A DNA stretch of 64,000 nucleotides from Dipylidium caninum (lineage: Eukaryota > Platyhelminthes > Cestoda > Cyclophyllidea > Dipylidiidae): NCBI GenBank assembly GCA_017562135.1, contig QEYB01000981.1, forward strand, positions 310,001 to 374,000. The letters are read 5' to 3'. Shown here piece after piece: positions 48,942-62,754 of the stretch. The position numbers and the translations under genes are program-made. Every line of letters starts with the position of its first letter. Position 1 is the stretch's first letter. The notes beneath the pieces are model-generated. The model made no database searches. It was not told the DNA's origin and saw nothing but the letters and a program-made list of their open reading frames with translations.

Positions 48942-49252
48942 TTATTTTGACGCGCCTTTATGCGACCGCCTGTCACTCCCGGCAGCCTTCGTGGGTGGCG
49001 TGTCGCCGGCCTCCGGTCCGGACAGAACTGACAGTGGCCGGCTCTTCTCCCCTACCAAGGAGTGCGAGGGTGAACCATGGTTACAATCAGACGCCTCCGT
49101 GTCGGAGTTGAGACATCCTGACGCAGCGGGAGACGAGTTTTCAAGTCGCGTGGTGAGCTCTTCGGCCGCAGTTGGTGGGAGGTCGGTGGACGCGGGGGGA
49201 GGGGCGGAGATCACCTCATCCACCCCGTAAATGCTCATTTTTCGGTTCATTA
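48942..49252 (-). CDS. Terminal exon, Ser/Thr/Pro-rich acidic tail of a minus-strand gene
   Basis: A near-ideal acceptor (CTTCTCTGCCACCCAG) opens a phase-1 exon that runs to TAA at 48942-48944. It encodes MNRKMSIYGVDEVISAPPP and then a low-complexity tail rich in Ser, Pro, Ala and Glu (for example TAAEELTTRLENSSPAAS), ending RRSHKGASK. Such a tail gives no family match. The nearest identified minus-strand exon upstream, the SPARC-like one at 62755, ends in phase 1. The two could therefore join directly across a 13.5-kb intron, or through exons I did not find. The link is inference. Confidence 0.5.
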
Positions 49253-49784
49253 CTGGGTGGCAGAGAAGGCAGGCGTTAGGACGTGTGTGTCCAAACCTTT
49301 CGTGCCTTTGGGACTCTAAAAGGCTCAAAGAGGCGTGCAAACATGACGTGGAGCGAAATCACCTGGGACTGTATGCCCGAATTCATAATCTGCTTCGGGA
49401 GACGTTTATGCTCGTCCCACTGGAGCTGAAATTATCGGCGGGTGGGGCAAACGCCCTCAACACCCTCACCCGATTTTGACTGGACTCGCTGCTCCCGCCC
49501 ACCTACACCGACCTCGCCATTTTCGCCCTTGGCAGCAGCCGCGAAAATAACCGGACAAACGTTAGCGGGCGAGCGAGCGCTAGTTTTACCGCCGGTTTAG
49601 TGTGTGCGACCCTCCCTTCGCCCGCTTTTGGGCATCGATATGACCGAAGCGCAGAAATCAGGATAGATCTGAGGAGAGTATAAAACTGACTCGCACTGCG
49701 CGCAGTTCAAAGGAGGCAGCCGCCCACTCAAATCCCTTTGATGCCGAATCACGCGGCGTGTGCCTTTCTCAAAGGAATCGAGGG

Positions 49785-49806
49785 GGAGAGAGAGAGAGAG
49801 GAGAGG
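49785..49806. repeat. (GA)n tract
   Basis: An alternating GA tract on the plus strand. Confidence 0.75.
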
Positions 49807-50020
49807 GATGGGGCGGGGCGGGGCGTCCGCTACACTCCTCGAACGCGTAACCGACTCTCGCGTCTTGGGGTCAAGCGTCCCCAAGTTGAGGCGGTGGAGG
49901 CTACGCGACTGGCCTGCGATTGAAGCCTTCACGCGCGAAAGGGGAGCTGGCACAGTCTGGTGGGACTTCAAACGACGGGACAGACGCGTGCGCGAGGGCG
50001 GACAGACACGAGGACGAGCG

Positions 50021-50027
50021 TATAAAG
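50021..50027 (+). promoter_or_regulatory. TATA-box-like TATAAAG
   Basis: A consensus-like TATAAAG in GC-rich surroundings, with a GC-box-like CCGCCC about 65 bp downstream. No gene is identified downstream, so its significance is uncertain. Confidence 0.2.
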
Positions 50028-50120
50028 GGAAACGCGCCTTTAAATCTCGCGGGCTCGTTTCATCCGGCCGCCGCTCCGCCCAGTCTGCGCCGTTTGCTCG
50101 GGGTGTGCGCGCGTGCGTCG

Positions 50121-50165
50121 GGAGGAAGGAAAGAAGGAAGGAAGGAAGGAAGGCGGGCAGGCAGG
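50121..50165. repeat. (GGAA)n-type purine repeat
   Basis: Tandem GGAAGGAA units with minor variation, then GGCA units. Confidence 0.8.
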
Positions 50166-52399
50166 CTCTGGCGGCGTTCTCAGTAGTTTGCGCTAAAACG
50201 AACTAATTTGTGGGCGCATGCATGAGCAACTGGAGACATGGAATAGAGGAGTCACCTCGGTGGAAGTCACAGCGACTCAACCGACTTCTTCCCGGCGTTT
50301 CGCAACCAACTTCGCGTGCACCCCACGACGGCGTCGGTCGAAGGCGACGATGAGCGGTGACGGCGCCGGGGGCACCAACTTCCCAATTTCGTCGGCTTCA
50401 CGTCTCGACGGTGGAAGTTTTTGAAGCGGGATGACGGTAGCTGTTGTTGCGCTGCGGCGCGAAGGTAGGTGCGAGGCGGGGGGGCGGGGAAGGGAGTCCG
50501 ACTAAAGCGCGTCCTTAAATAATTTTTGCCAAAATCCACTTTTGATCTTTTTTATTGGCCCCTGCGAAACGCTGGGAGAGGCGCACTCAAACTTCGGCCT
50601 AAAGTGGACCACGGAGCGCCGACAAAGGACTCAGGCAGCCCATTTATTTCCTAATGTAAACATAAACTCCAGCGTGGATGGCGATCTGCGTAATGACACT
50701 CATAATCTCAAAGCACGGCGCCGCACGACTGCACAGCGAGTGGAATAAATTTAACATAACTTTAAAAGGCGTGGTTCGTGTCGTCGGCGAGGCCACAGCA
50801 ACGGAGGCGAGGCGATGTTCGCGGACCGAGAGCCTCGCAAGCTCTGGCTGCGCGGCGGGCGGCGAGGTGGCGGTGGGGTCGCCGCGTGCGGCTGATTGTT
50901 CTACTCCGTGCGGTAAGGACGAACAGTCAGTCAAGGCGCGGAGCGTGTGAACCTGTCCGAAGCCCACCTGCGCGCTGGGCGATGGGGCCTCGAACGGTCC
51001 TCGGCCTGGCGATGGGACGCCGGCGACCCGGGCGCCTGGGAGGAGTGCGGCGCGGCTGGGGGTGGGTCGGTGGGCAAAGAGGGCGGAGGAGTGCCTGAGC
51101 GACAGGTCGAAGGGCTGCGACCATTTGATATCGCCGATGAGGGCTTTTCGGTGAGCGATGGACGTCGAAGCGAGGCGATGGAATGATAACAATAAATCGC
51201 ACAAGCTCACACACCAACCTCGCCGGGGTGCTGATCTGCGGATCACCCTAGCGCGACACGGCCGCGCTATTTCCCCCGCCCGCAACCACATACGCCCAAA
51301 TACGCCACTGCGGGCGATTTAATTCATTCTCGCGCCTTTTGAAGCGCTTTTGCGCCGCAGTTTGGGAAAGTGTCCCCTTGTGCGGATGTTTTTACCAGCG
51401 TCCCACTCCAATCTCTCACACCCTCCGTTGGCGCGCACGCACGCGGCTTCATTCGTTTGTGTTTGGCCGCCTTGAAAACACTCGCCTGTTGTGCCCGTGC
51501 CAGCCCCACTCGATCCCCGCCCGCCTGCTCGATCGTTACAAGATTGGACGGTCTTTCAACTGAGAGGCGGCCGCGGCAACCCGCCCGCAGTCTTTGGCGC
51601 GTGTTCCCCCTCACTTTTTCGGCGGCCGACTTAGGCCTGAGCCTCCCCTTCCGTCCGCGGGTGCATTCTCGGCTAAACGGCGATTAGGCCATCAATCACC
51701 TCTAATTGCGCTGCGTTAAATCAAAGGAGTCACCGAAGCCCCAGGACGTTCTGTGCCCCGCTGCTGGGCAACACGCGCGCTGAGATCGGGCCGGTGTCGC
51801 CGTCCACACTGCGACGACGTCCGCTCCACTTAATGACGAGTCGAGGCGTTGCTCGCCGCGGCGCTTTCGGCCTCGTCGCGGCCGAGGCGGACGCTTTCGG
51901 GTTGGGACAGCGTCGTCCTGCACTACTAAGACGTGGCCGGACTGTGAAATGGGGACAAACGCGGACAAAGACGGTATTTTTGTTGCGAAATTTAATACGT
52001 TCGCTACGTGGTTTACTGCACCTCCCCTGTGGAACCCGATCCGCAGTCGGCTGCCACGGTCCTCTGCCCCTCTGCGAGGCTCTGTTGGAATGAGGGTCCT
52101 GCCAGCCCGGACGAACCGTTTCCCGCGGATCCGAAGATCTTAAAAGGTCGATAGCCCAGAGCGAGGGCACTGGAGGAGCGCCAGTCTTCGAGCTGCGCCA
52201 CAGCCGCCCACTCTCCCGGGACACGGTGGAGGTCGGCTGCCGCCCAGAGGCATTCGCAGCCGGTACATGTTGCACCGGACAAATGTTGAAGTACCGATTT
52301 TTGTGAGGATTTTCGCAGTGCCCACTGGCTGCGGCTTGTTCGGCCGCGCAAACATTAATTGCAACACCAGACGTCTGTGGGTGCGTGTGTGCGCCTAAT

Positions 52400-52530
52400 T
52401 TTATGTCGCACGCAGTCGCCTCCACCCACCGCCCCGCCGCCCGCCAGCGGCGCTGCGCACTGGACTGGCCAATCAGAGCAGCAGAGAGCGGGGGGGCGGG
52501 GCAGGGGAGCGGCGAGATAAATGTCTGGCC
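52400..52530. promoter_or_regulatory. CCAAT/GC-box cluster in a CpG-rich stretch
   Basis: A GGCCAATCAG CCAAT box (CCAAT at 52469-52473) is followed on the plus strand by GGGGGGCGGGGC GC-box sequence (52491-52502) and GATAAAT near 52516. On the minus strand, the same CCAAT box is followed by a GC box and CATAAAAT near 52405. It may be a bidirectional promoter or CpG island. No coding start is assigned to it. Confidence 0.3.
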
Positions 52531-55102
52531 GTGCCCGCCTCCCTCGTCCCACCTCGATGGGCAACCAAGTTGTTAATGTTAATTCCCCACTCACTCACTC
52601 GCTCACACACATTCGATAAAATCAAGTAGATTTCCCACGGCTTCAACGTGGCGCGTCATAAAAATATCTTTCACAGCTCTTCACTCAAACTGCGGATCAT
52701 TGAATGTGCTCTCGGACCATCTAGAGCCCGGGGCGCGCCGACGGCCGCCATGCCAAACGGCGGTCTCGGTCGTCGGCCGATGCAACTGCGCCCGTCGGGG
52801 AGCCAGCAGGCGGTGGAGAGCGGGCAGACAGAGCCTTCGCCGCATAAATTTTGGCTGCCTCGCCCGCCCTTCTCCTGCTCCTCGCTGTACACGGCTTCCC
52901 CTCCTGGCCGGAAAGCTGCACAGCTTCTTTATGAACGCTACTTCCACTGTTGCTTGTCATATCGCAGAATTTGGTTCCACCAAATGCGGAGTCGGTGAAG
53001 AGGTGAACTAATCCAACGGGGCGCCACCTCAGCAGCGCCACGACCCTCATTCCGAGGCGCGCAATTCATTCCATGAGGAAGTAGATGTATTTGCATTAAT
53101 GACACTTTTTCTTATTCCAAATTCTCCATAAAAGCGGTCTTTTCTTCTTTGAGAAAGACAGGAACGCAACCACCGGAGGGGAGCCGTAGTTTGAGCGCGA
53201 ATGCCTGGCATCAAATGCGATTGACGAGAGAGGAGAGACGCTTGCGATTCCCATGAAGGCGGTCGTACAGTCGCCCACGTCGGCGTCGGAGGGCGGAGCA
53301 GTGGCGACGATTTGCTTGGCACCTCTTAAGATTCGGAAGGCGGACATGTGTGCCCGGTGAGTGCTCGGAAGCGGCGGTTGCCTCCGCCAGGGTGAACCAG
53401 TCGCTGCCGAGGGCCGAATTCGTCTGGGATGCCGGCGAACGTGTCAGCGCCATCAGACGCTGGGAAGGAGTCTCCTGAGGAGGCACAAAGCGAGCGGTTG
53501 GTAGACTTAAATCAGCGTCTTTTGTGGCCAAGTGCCCACCGAACACGAAGACACCAAAGCGCCGCTCCCACCAGGTCGCCCTGAAGGAGACGCCATGGCA
53601 CGCAGAGTCAAAGGAGTGATGAATTGAAAATAAAAAGGCTGGTCGCGCACGCTCGGATGGAAGCCGCCTCCCCGTCTGTTGGCCAAGAGAACAACGACAA
53701 AATATTTGTGAAAAAGTGGTTCACTTTGGACAAATCACATGTCCAGACCATGTTCTGACGTCACGGTGGGTCCTAGCGCCAGTCCCCGACTTCCGGTGTG
53801 GATGGAGAAAGTGGGAAGTTGAGAGCGACTGCTGGTGAGCGCCTCGCCTCATCCCCAAAATTCTCCGCAAATGTGCCCTTTTGGGCTCTGTGCGACTGCT
53901 GCATCTCTTTACCTCCGCAGCCTCCGCGGATTCCACGCTCTTCCAAGTTGGGCGGACCGTCGTTTTACGAGCGAGTAAAATGTCAACCCGACTGCCAAAC
54001 ACACGCAATTAACTGGTGTAAGACGGTTCACTCCGCCGCCTCGGACGGACCGGCTGCTGTTCGGCCAACCGGCAGCCAAACGACGAGTCTTTTTGTTTGC
54101 AGCCGAGAGAGAGAAAGAGCACATGCGACAGCCCGTCCGGGCCGTGACGCTTACTCACTCCGGCCTCACGGGCGATTTTTTCAAGAGAGGCTTCTCATCC
54201 CCGCCGAGTCGACTCCTCTGGCGAGGAAGCCTTCGTGGCTGAGTTCTCATGCTTCTCTCAAGGCGAAGAGTGGACTGAGGGCTGCTTCCTGTGTGCTCCA
54301 GCGTCTCCTTGTCTGGGGGAGTGAGTAGACCCGTGCGCTGTGAAAATTGAGTCTCTCGGCCAGGAGAGCGGATGAAGAGCTGCGTCCACGTCCAGGTGCG
54401 CCTGAACTGAAGACGGAGGGGATGAAAGTGTTCTTGCTCGGACAGGAATGGGATGACAAGGCCTGCAGCTCAATTTTCTGACCCACAAGCGCTCCACGTC
54501 CTTCGTCTTGACGATGTCGAGGGGGAAGGAGGCGACAAGGAAAGAAGTTGAGGAGGAGGGGGAAAAGGCAGCTAACCTACCCTCCCTGCCGGCAGCGAAT
54601 AAATGGGGCCCCTCTTGATGTCTCCACCGCGACGATGGAAAGCCAAGTTACGGGCCGCTCACATTCCTTTCTCGGTGTTCCACCCCGCGCCCTTCGATGA
54701 GGAGCGGAGGCCGCAAATCACGGGCGGGTTGACTTCCGCACCCCAGCCTCCGCCCGGGCTGGGAATGGGGGCGGCCAGTGGCCACGACGGCTGACCGACC
54801 GCCCCCAACCTACCTCCGCTGTAATGAAATGTAATGCCACGAGCAATAGATGTGTGCTCCATGCGAATTTTGGTTAATTAACTTTTATGAGGGGCCATCG
54901 GGAGAGCGGAGGAGCTGGTGGTTCGCCTTGCAGCCCCCACAGCCCCCACCGCCGCCGCCGCCTGGACGGCAGTGGGACATCACAGTGCGGAGGGTACAGG
55001 ACGCCATCAGGTAACCAAATTGTCCCAACTTATTCACCCCGCCTGTTTCCCACACTGACTCGCCTTTTATCCGGTGATGTCCTCCCTTTGAAGTTACCGC
55101 CT

Positions 55103-55156
55103 CCACACGCACACGCACACGCACACGCACAGAAGAAGAAAAAGAAGAAGAAGAAG
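55103..55156. repeat. (CACACG)n then (AAG)n compound microsatellite
   Basis: About five CACACG-type units (55103-55131) run directly into AAG/AAAAG units (55131-55156). Confidence 0.8.
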
Positions 55157-55290
55157 TAGGTTTGCGGTGCTTCTTTGGAGTTGGCAATCTCCAATGAGTG
55201 AATCGAAATAAAGACGGGAAGGCGAGTCGTAGAACGAGGCGAGGAGCGCACGCGGCACCTCACACTCCGCCTCCTCCCGCCCGGACGGCC

Positions 55291-55312
55291 GCGGCGGCGG
55301 CGGCGGCGGAGG
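55291..55312. repeat. (CGG)n trinucleotide repeat
   Basis: A short CGG tract in a GC-rich stretch. Confidence 0.7.
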
Positions 55313-58300
55313 ACGGAAATTGGAGTATAACCGTCGCCTTACTCGTGTAATCGCCCAATGGTCGATCTGGTTGGTCCTGTCAAAAGTTTCCGCATGTCCG
55401 CGAACCGCCCGGCGAATTGGCCAGACGCGAATGCTGAGCTTGCGTGGCGTCGTGGGGTTGCGGGACCCCACCGGATCTCCCTTCACACTGACGCCATTTC
55501 AAGGAACAAGGCGGTGCTCGACTTTTCAGTCGAGCGGATTGCGGAGGAGTCTGTTAGGCAGTCAGTGCTATGGTCGAACGGAAGCCAGCTCGACGCAAGC
55601 CAGGCGGCGTCCCTCTTGCCGTAGGCACCGGGCACCGTCCGCTTGCGTCCTACCTTGTGCCTTCGCGAAGGACAGATGTGGGGACGCGTCCGAGTCAAAA
55701 GGGCATAGGAATTTCGCTCCGTATAGTTGGGAGAGTCGGTCGACTGAGACGTCTTCCTTCAGTCGAATCAGAAGAAACGTGTAAGGACAAGACAGTGCCA
55801 GGGTGGCCTCCCTCGTGCCGCCTCACACTCGAGCCAGGAGGTGAGTGCGGCTCGACGGGCCCGAGAAGCCTCCATCCGCCGCGGCAAGCCCACACAACTC
55901 CATAAGGCAGCGCCGGCCCGTCGAAAAGCCTCGCAAGTGGCATGTCTCCGCCAGCCAGCTTAGGCGAGCGCCTGGACGTTGGAGTTCCAGTGTGCCCACG
56001 CGGTACCTCTCTCTCCCCCTCTCGACTTTCCTGCGTCCCCAAAACCGCTTTCTCCTGTGTCAGTGGACATAAAATGTGGGGAAAAAACAGACACGAGAAG
56101 ATGACTTCCTTTGTGCGTCACGTAAGTGATTTTGATGCAGCCGCGCTGTCAGAGAGTGCAGGAAGTGGGGGGGGGGGGCGAGGGCGAGGGGAGAGGAATC
56201 CGACCGGGCCACACTTGCAGCCCGCCTGACACGCTAATTGACTAGTGCAAAAGTTTCAACGACTCTCGGCGTCATCAAGCGGGCATTGTGGGGTCGCTTG
56301 CTCTGGAGCAGTCGGACATCGGAAGGTGGCAACGTCGCCAAAGTCTTTTTGAACCTGATCTGGTCGGAGACGAAACACTCCACGTGGAAGAGGTCCACGC
56401 GGAGCGGCCAGTCGCAGTGCAAAGTCGTCGTTGGACTCGGTAGATGGTATCGCACCACAACCCCGTGAACTGCCGTCCTCTCATTGCACCCGCGCATCGT
56501 TCCCGCCGCCCCGTCCGCCCCTCCCGCCTCACCGGCGCTGCGATGAGGCGGGAGGGGCGCGCCTGAAGGGAGCAGCGTTTCTCGGGCATGAAAGGACAGG
56601 ATGGAAAGAGATGATGACAAAGGACCAATTCAACGCAAATCACTGTAGTCCCTGCTGTCGTTCGTTCGTTCGTTCGCTCGCTTGCTCTCTCCCTCGCTCG
56701 TGTCGCCGTGCGGGCTGGAGCGGGGTCGAAGTAAATGTGCGAGTGGAAATTGTGGCTTCTGGTTCAGAAAATCCCGTTTTGTTGGAGACGTTCGTGTTTG
56801 TGTGCGTGTGTGTGTGTGACACGCGGCCCAAAAGCCACAGCGTCAGGAGAGTCAAGGCGACTGCGGTCCGACGTGGGAAGACTTTATTATCAACTGTACG
56901 GGGCGGGGGGCGATGCTGTCACAATCACTTCGAGCCTCCCGCGCGCCGGCCCGGTCTCTGCTCTCCCTGCTTCCCCTACAGTTTGGCGCTCGCCTCTGAA
57001 AGCCTCACCTGAGGCATTTTAGTGCAGCGCGGGTCGTACTGGCACACAAGTCATTTGCATGCAGCGTTGCCAGGACGCCTTTGATCTCTCGCCGGAGGCG
57101 AATGCACGCGCTAGCGAGCGGCATAGCACAAAAGCGACGGCGACTCCAAAGTGACGCGGAGGCGGAGGGGGAGAGATTTTGAAGAAACGTACCGCTGCCA
57201 TTTCGGCGCTTTAGAGCATTTGTCCCTCCCTCCTCCTGCGCTCACCCTTTCCCCATCTGTGCAATCGTGGAGAGCACAGAGGCGCGATGCTATGCACAGC
57301 ATCCTCCCTCAAGGCAAAACGGGCCGCATCGCTGTTCCTCAGTCCACCCTGGCGAGGACTCCCTCCTCGAGTCGGCAGCCCTGAGGCACCGGATCTAGCG
57401 GAATTGTTTTCCCCCCCTTCCCCTTGTAGATGGTGCTGTAAGATCATCGCTTCCTCTTGCTCTCCATGGAAACGCGTACACGCACTTCCTCAACCCTTCA
57501 CCGGCATCTGTGGCGGTTAGGGTTGGCCTCTGGACGCCACGCCAGTCCGTGGAACTTGGCTTCCCACCGACGTGACTGGAGAGGAAGACATTCGCCGCCG
57601 AAGACGGAGGTAGGTGGCTGAGCGACGAGGCTCGCTGACTCCAACTCTGCCTTCCGAGCCGGCACAGTGTCATCGTAGGGGGAGGACGGGCTCGGCGGCT
57701 CGCGGAGGCTCTGAAGTGTCCCGAAGTGCTTGGAATTGCCGCCATGATTTCAGCCTCGAGTCGGGCGGGTGCTGCGTTTCTCCCGCTGGCATGGCAAATG
57801 CGGAGCGGCATCTCGCGTCGTAATCTGTGCCCACGGGGAGATAAAAGAGGTGAGGAGGGAAGACCATTCACTCGCGTTCCCTTTCTTCCTTATCAGCACT
57901 CGGAATAAACAAACGGACACACAGCAGCCTTTCCAACGCGGTCAGCACTTGTGGAGTAGAGTACGGGTTCGCGTGGGCAGGGGAAATGGACTTCGGCCGC
58001 GCCCCATCCCCCTTCTCCTCCATCTCTCTCTCTCCCTCTCGCTCTCTCGCCGCCCCTGCTGACTTTTCTTCCGTCCTTTTTTGGGCACTTCACTTTTAAG
58101 GCGTCACTTTGAAGTCCACCCTTTGCCGCTGCCTCGTGCACTCGACCGCTCGCTCGCGCCCAGCGGCCGCTGCGCCGCCTCCTCGCATGTTTGCTCTCGT
58201 CGGCCGGTGGAGGCGCCTCCTCACCTCTAATATGCGCTAAAATATTGCCGCGAGAGGACACATGAAACCGTTCAGCGTGCGAACTACTGACTGACTTATC

Positions 58301-59082
58301 CCGTTGACCAGGCGCCCGTCAGCCAATGCTTCCGACTGGAATAAGCGTGGAGTATGCAAATGTGGTCCTGTTGCGCCTGAAGGAGAGCAGAAAGGGGCGA
58401 CGTCTTCACCGGAAGACGAAACCTCGTGTCCACTTGTGCCGAGGCTGCCGCTCGTCTCGCGCGCGCATCCGCGTCGCCGTGGCCGCCTTGCCGAAATGTC
58501 GGGTGGACAAACCAACTCATTTGTCCTGCTTCAGTGCGGTCTGCTACCACTTTTTGAGTAGTTTGCATGGAAGCAGACGTAAAGGAGAGATTTTTCAAAA
58601 CCCCCTTGGCCAAGCTGCTGAGTAGTCGCAAGTCGGGCGGTCGGAGCAGACGGTTTGCTCCACCGGCCTAAAGTCAGGGGGAAAGTGACGTTGATGCCCC
58701 GAAAAAGCAGTAAACGCGGCTCTGGTGCGTCCCGTGTTCGGCCACCAGGTAGACTGACTCCTCCCATAATCTTTCCCTCTTTCGCCGAATTATGTGTGCA
58801 TTCCTCGCGGCCTAATCAGAGCCTTTGTTTTGGCCGAGAAGAGCTCTTAGCCGAGGAGTGCGCTCACCGCGACAGTCCTTTGTGCACAAAGGAAAGCCCC
58901 GACGCTTTGCTTATTGCCTCGTGCGCTAAGAGTTTATGGAAAGGGGAAAGGAAGGAAGCAGAGCCTTTGTGCGCACTCCGAGGAAATGGCAACCAGCAAA
59001 CGGCAAACATCGCCGCAGACTACAAATTAACGAGTTGGCGATTAGCGCTCGACATTAGACTGTCTCGGCTGTTGCGACGACT

Positions 59083-59134
59083 GCCACACACAGACCCACA
59101 CACACAGACCCACACACACACACACACACACACG
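59083..59134. repeat. (CA)n microsatellite, interrupted
   Basis: CACACA tract with repeated CAGACCCACA interruptions and then about ten pure CA units. Confidence 0.85.
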
Positions 59135-62100
59135 AATCTGCGAAAGGAGGTGTGGCTCGCGTTGAAGCGCTGGGACGAGATGTGTTGCAAGACAGCGGAC
59201 CGGTCTTTACTTCGCGGCCCGACCTGCGTCTTCTCCGAGTGGCCGAGGAATTGGGTAGAAGTCCGCTTCACCGATGCTGCGGGTGCACACTCGCAGACGG
59301 ACTGAGAGCGTCCACGCGAAACCCCGGTCATGTCTTCGGCTTTTCCATCCCACTTCATTTAAGCCAAGTCTCTCCTCCGAGGAGATAATGCCAGAGACTG
59401 AAGACGGGGAAATGCCGGCGCTGTTGTGGAGAACGGGGAGACGCCCGGAGACGGCAACTTAGGCCCAATGAGGACGATTCTTCAACGACAGTGGCAATTT
59501 TGGCGGTTTTTAATAAAGCTCGAAGAAAAACAAAAAGACGTTGATGTTGTTCAAACCCAAACGGCGAGTCAGGAGCTGACACTTCAACCTCTCCAAGCAC
59601 GCGCAGTTGGTAAAGCTGATGGGAATGGTAACCCAAACGCATTTGCGACGGAGAACGTGGAAGACCACAACTTTGCAGCCGCTTAATGCATGCCTACTGA
59701 CTTAGGGACGATGCTGGCGAGCGAGATTTCCGGCGACTCGGGCCATCGCACACCGCTGCCGTCGGGGCGAACGCCAAAACTGGGCGGCCAATCTTGCCAC
59801 AGTCGTCCGTTTTCAGTGAGGAGAGGAAGGGCCACAAAATCACTTGTTTAAATTAACACCTCCCCTTCTCTCCGCATTAAATCGGGAGCTTTTGCTTTTT
59901 TTCCTCGTTCCGCCTATTCAAAAAGCCAAAATGGAAGTGGTTTGTTGGTTTGTTTGTTTGTTTTTCCACAAAAATAGCGACTTGCCGTGCTTAATGTGTT
60001 GCTGTCAAGGCAACGGCGGCAATAGAAGGCAATTTATCCCGTTTTTCCCTCTAACACTCCCAATCTCCACCGTCTTTTTACCCATCTTTTAAATGCACCC
60101 CGACAGAAAGGGGACCGTGGGCACTTAGGGCGGGTTGGGCGCGATAGACTTCGTCCTGTCCACGAAGTTCGTAGGGAGCCGAGCACTGCCTCTCATCCCG
60201 GTCGCGTGACCGCGTGTAGCCGCAGCAGCGGGCGGGGGGGGGGGACCGAGATAAACCGCCGCTCCTTCGTCGGTGCGAGACAGAGCCGCGTCCACTTTGC
60301 AGGGGAGCGCTTGCCAAGGCAGCTTCTACCTCCATTCTGCGTCGTCGGAAGGTCGGCAGTGTTGGTCGTCGGTGCCTACCGGAGGCAGCTATTAAATACC
60401 GCCTTGCATTACCCACCGCAAAACGTGTCTTTCTTCACGGGAGGCGAAAGGGAAAGAATGCGAGCCACCGCCTTTGCCCGTCTGAGAGTATTAATCTTTT
60501 CACCGTGGTGGAGAGAAATGCGGACTGAGGTGAGGGTCTAGAAACGTCCATCCAGCCTGTCATGTTCCTCTATTTCCCTCGGCCGCATTTTCAACCGTGG
60601 TCCTGAATAATGTCCTTTGATCTGCCAGACACGGAAAAAAGGGGCTTATCTGCCGACTTATTTGGCATTGCACGCAGAAGACAGGCCATGAAAAGACTAT
60701 GTTTCGGACCAAGGAGAACCGCACAGTGGTGAAGGCGGCGCGACGATCTCTTCGCTCACAGCCTTACTTCCAGCGTAGGGGAGAATCTTTCGGAGTGGAT
60801 GATGGCGGGGAGAAAGAGACGCGTCAGCCACTTCGATCCCTCAACTTAACGTTGGTAGAAATGAAGTTCGTTTAAGGCAGCCTAACATAAATGGGATTCT
60901 CAAAGGGTCACCAGCGTGCAGATGACACTCGTCAGGACAACATGCTCTTCGAGACATTGCAGTCTGTAGGCAGAGTCTATCCCCAGAGAAGTGAGAAATT
61001 GTCCGTATTACTGACGTTAAAGCCATTCTCATTCGGGTTAGATCATCCAAAATCCCTCGCAGGTTCACTTAAGCGCTTCAAGAGCGAGGCAGACTACCAG
61101 GGTGTGGGCCGCCAGTGGCAGGACTACTATCGCGGGAGAATGCCCACGAATTCGTGGATGTTGATGTTTCTCCGCACAACTAAGAGCAGTGACTAAAAAT
61201 CTGGGCGAAGTTGAATGCTACTGATATATAATAAGTAGGCATTTTTAAATTGTATGCACAAGTGTGCGTCATTGAAAAAGGACTAGAAATCAACGTTAAC
61301 TAAAGGACGGATAAATTCGAGGTGTCCGCGTGACGATTGTTTCAAGCGGAGACGATCAAAATGACTACGGGGCAGTGACACAACACGACCGAACCAAATG
61401 AAAGGCTTCTCCCTGCGAGGACACCGTCCTCACCACCCGCGATATTCGCGACTCTTTCCACGTTACTTGGCGCGGGATCCTCTTCGGTCGAATGTTGGCA
61501 TAAAATAAGATAGTCACACCGCGGCGCTGGACCATGACAGCTTTGGAGTCTAGCCTCGGACGCTTCATTTTTTTACGTTGGCTAAAATTCGCGGGGACCA
61601 CAAGGCCAAGTTCCCGTGGCCACAGGGCAGTTAAGGATTGTTTGACGGATAACGAAATAGCCGAGTCTTAAATAGAGCAACATTTGCCCTGTAAACTTAA
61701 CGTCGACGAAATGCTAGTCATGTGCAACCGAGATTACACTTCAGTCCCTGTCTTTCGCCTGGAGGGCATTCTCGCCTGTGCAAATGCATTCACACGCCGC
61801 TTCGGAGGCGGTGGTCTTCGCGACGAGGAGCCCGAAGCAGGCAGTGAATGTCGAGTCACTGGCGGTATGCAATTACTCTTCAACGCGAACGGATTGAAGT
61901 CCACACAGTCGTCGAGCGCCCACCGCACGCCGACACTCTCAGGGCCTTTAACCTGCAACCCTTGGCAGCGTGTCATTAACTCCCAAGCAGGAGGGATAAG
62001 GTGCACGCAAGGCGACATTCGATGAAAAGGGCCGTTTCCATCGCGACTCGTGTAGGGGTCGGCAGGGGGCAGAATGGGTGGTGAGGGGGGGATGGTGAAT

Positions 62101-62754
62101 GTCGGGACGAGGTGAGCGGAGGGGGAAAGACGAAATCAAGAGGAGGACGCGGCGTCCAGACGGGAGCAGGCCACGCAGGGGTCCGCGAATTTCTTCAGAC
62201 AAAGTTGGAACACGCCATCATGTCCCCTGAAAATAAAATATCACGCGGTAAATGCGCGTCGCACCTCAACACTAAAACAGGGTGTCCACTCGTGCTGTCC
62301 CCCCGAGAAAAGGCCAGCCTCAACGCCGCCCGCCCCCGCCACCGCCTGTTCTCCTCCCCTCGAAGCCCTGTTGTGGAATGCGTGGCAGTGGATGCGGACC
62401 CGCGGAGAGGAGGCGACCAATCTCTCCTACAGCCTTGGCAGATCGCGCAGGGGGGTGGTGCGGGGCGAAGATGGCATGGTTTGGAACACAGAGGACGAAG
62501 CCGGTAGTCTGGAGCAGCCCGGTCTACCACCGTTCGATGTGTGGGAGGCTGAGCTGTTCCCTTTGAAGAGATGGCATTCACTTCCGCCGATTTTGATCGT
62601 TGGAAACAGCGAAATCGAGTCAGGAGTACAGACGCGGCATCTTGCAACGCTTTGGACGGCGGTGAGGCCGTCAACAGAGCAAAGGGCACATTTCTAGCTC
62701 GGATTAGAGATTACAAATGTGGAGGGTGGCACCGAAGACGCAGCGAAAACTCAC

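Larger units (their letters stand above)
49253..62754. other. GC-rich 13.5-kb stretch, possibly one or more introns of the SPARC-like gene
   Basis: The plus strand is strongly purine-rich (GAGAG near 49.79 kb, GGAAG near 50.12 kb, GAGGAGGGGG near 54.55 kb), as expected for pyrimidine-rich introns of a minus-strand gene. Frames are abundant on both strands because stop codons are rare. I recognise no domain. Poly-G runs lie at 56167-56178 and 60234-60244. Two promoter-like clusters (50.0 and 52.4 kb) are listed separately. I looked for a thyroglobulin-type CWCV exon on the minus strand and saw none. Confidence 0.4.

Noticed and set aside
56234..56620. 128-codon minus-strand frame, partly protein-like
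   Set aside because: No convincing acceptor, an overlapping plus-strand frame, and no family match. I could not support it as an exon of the SPARC-like gene.
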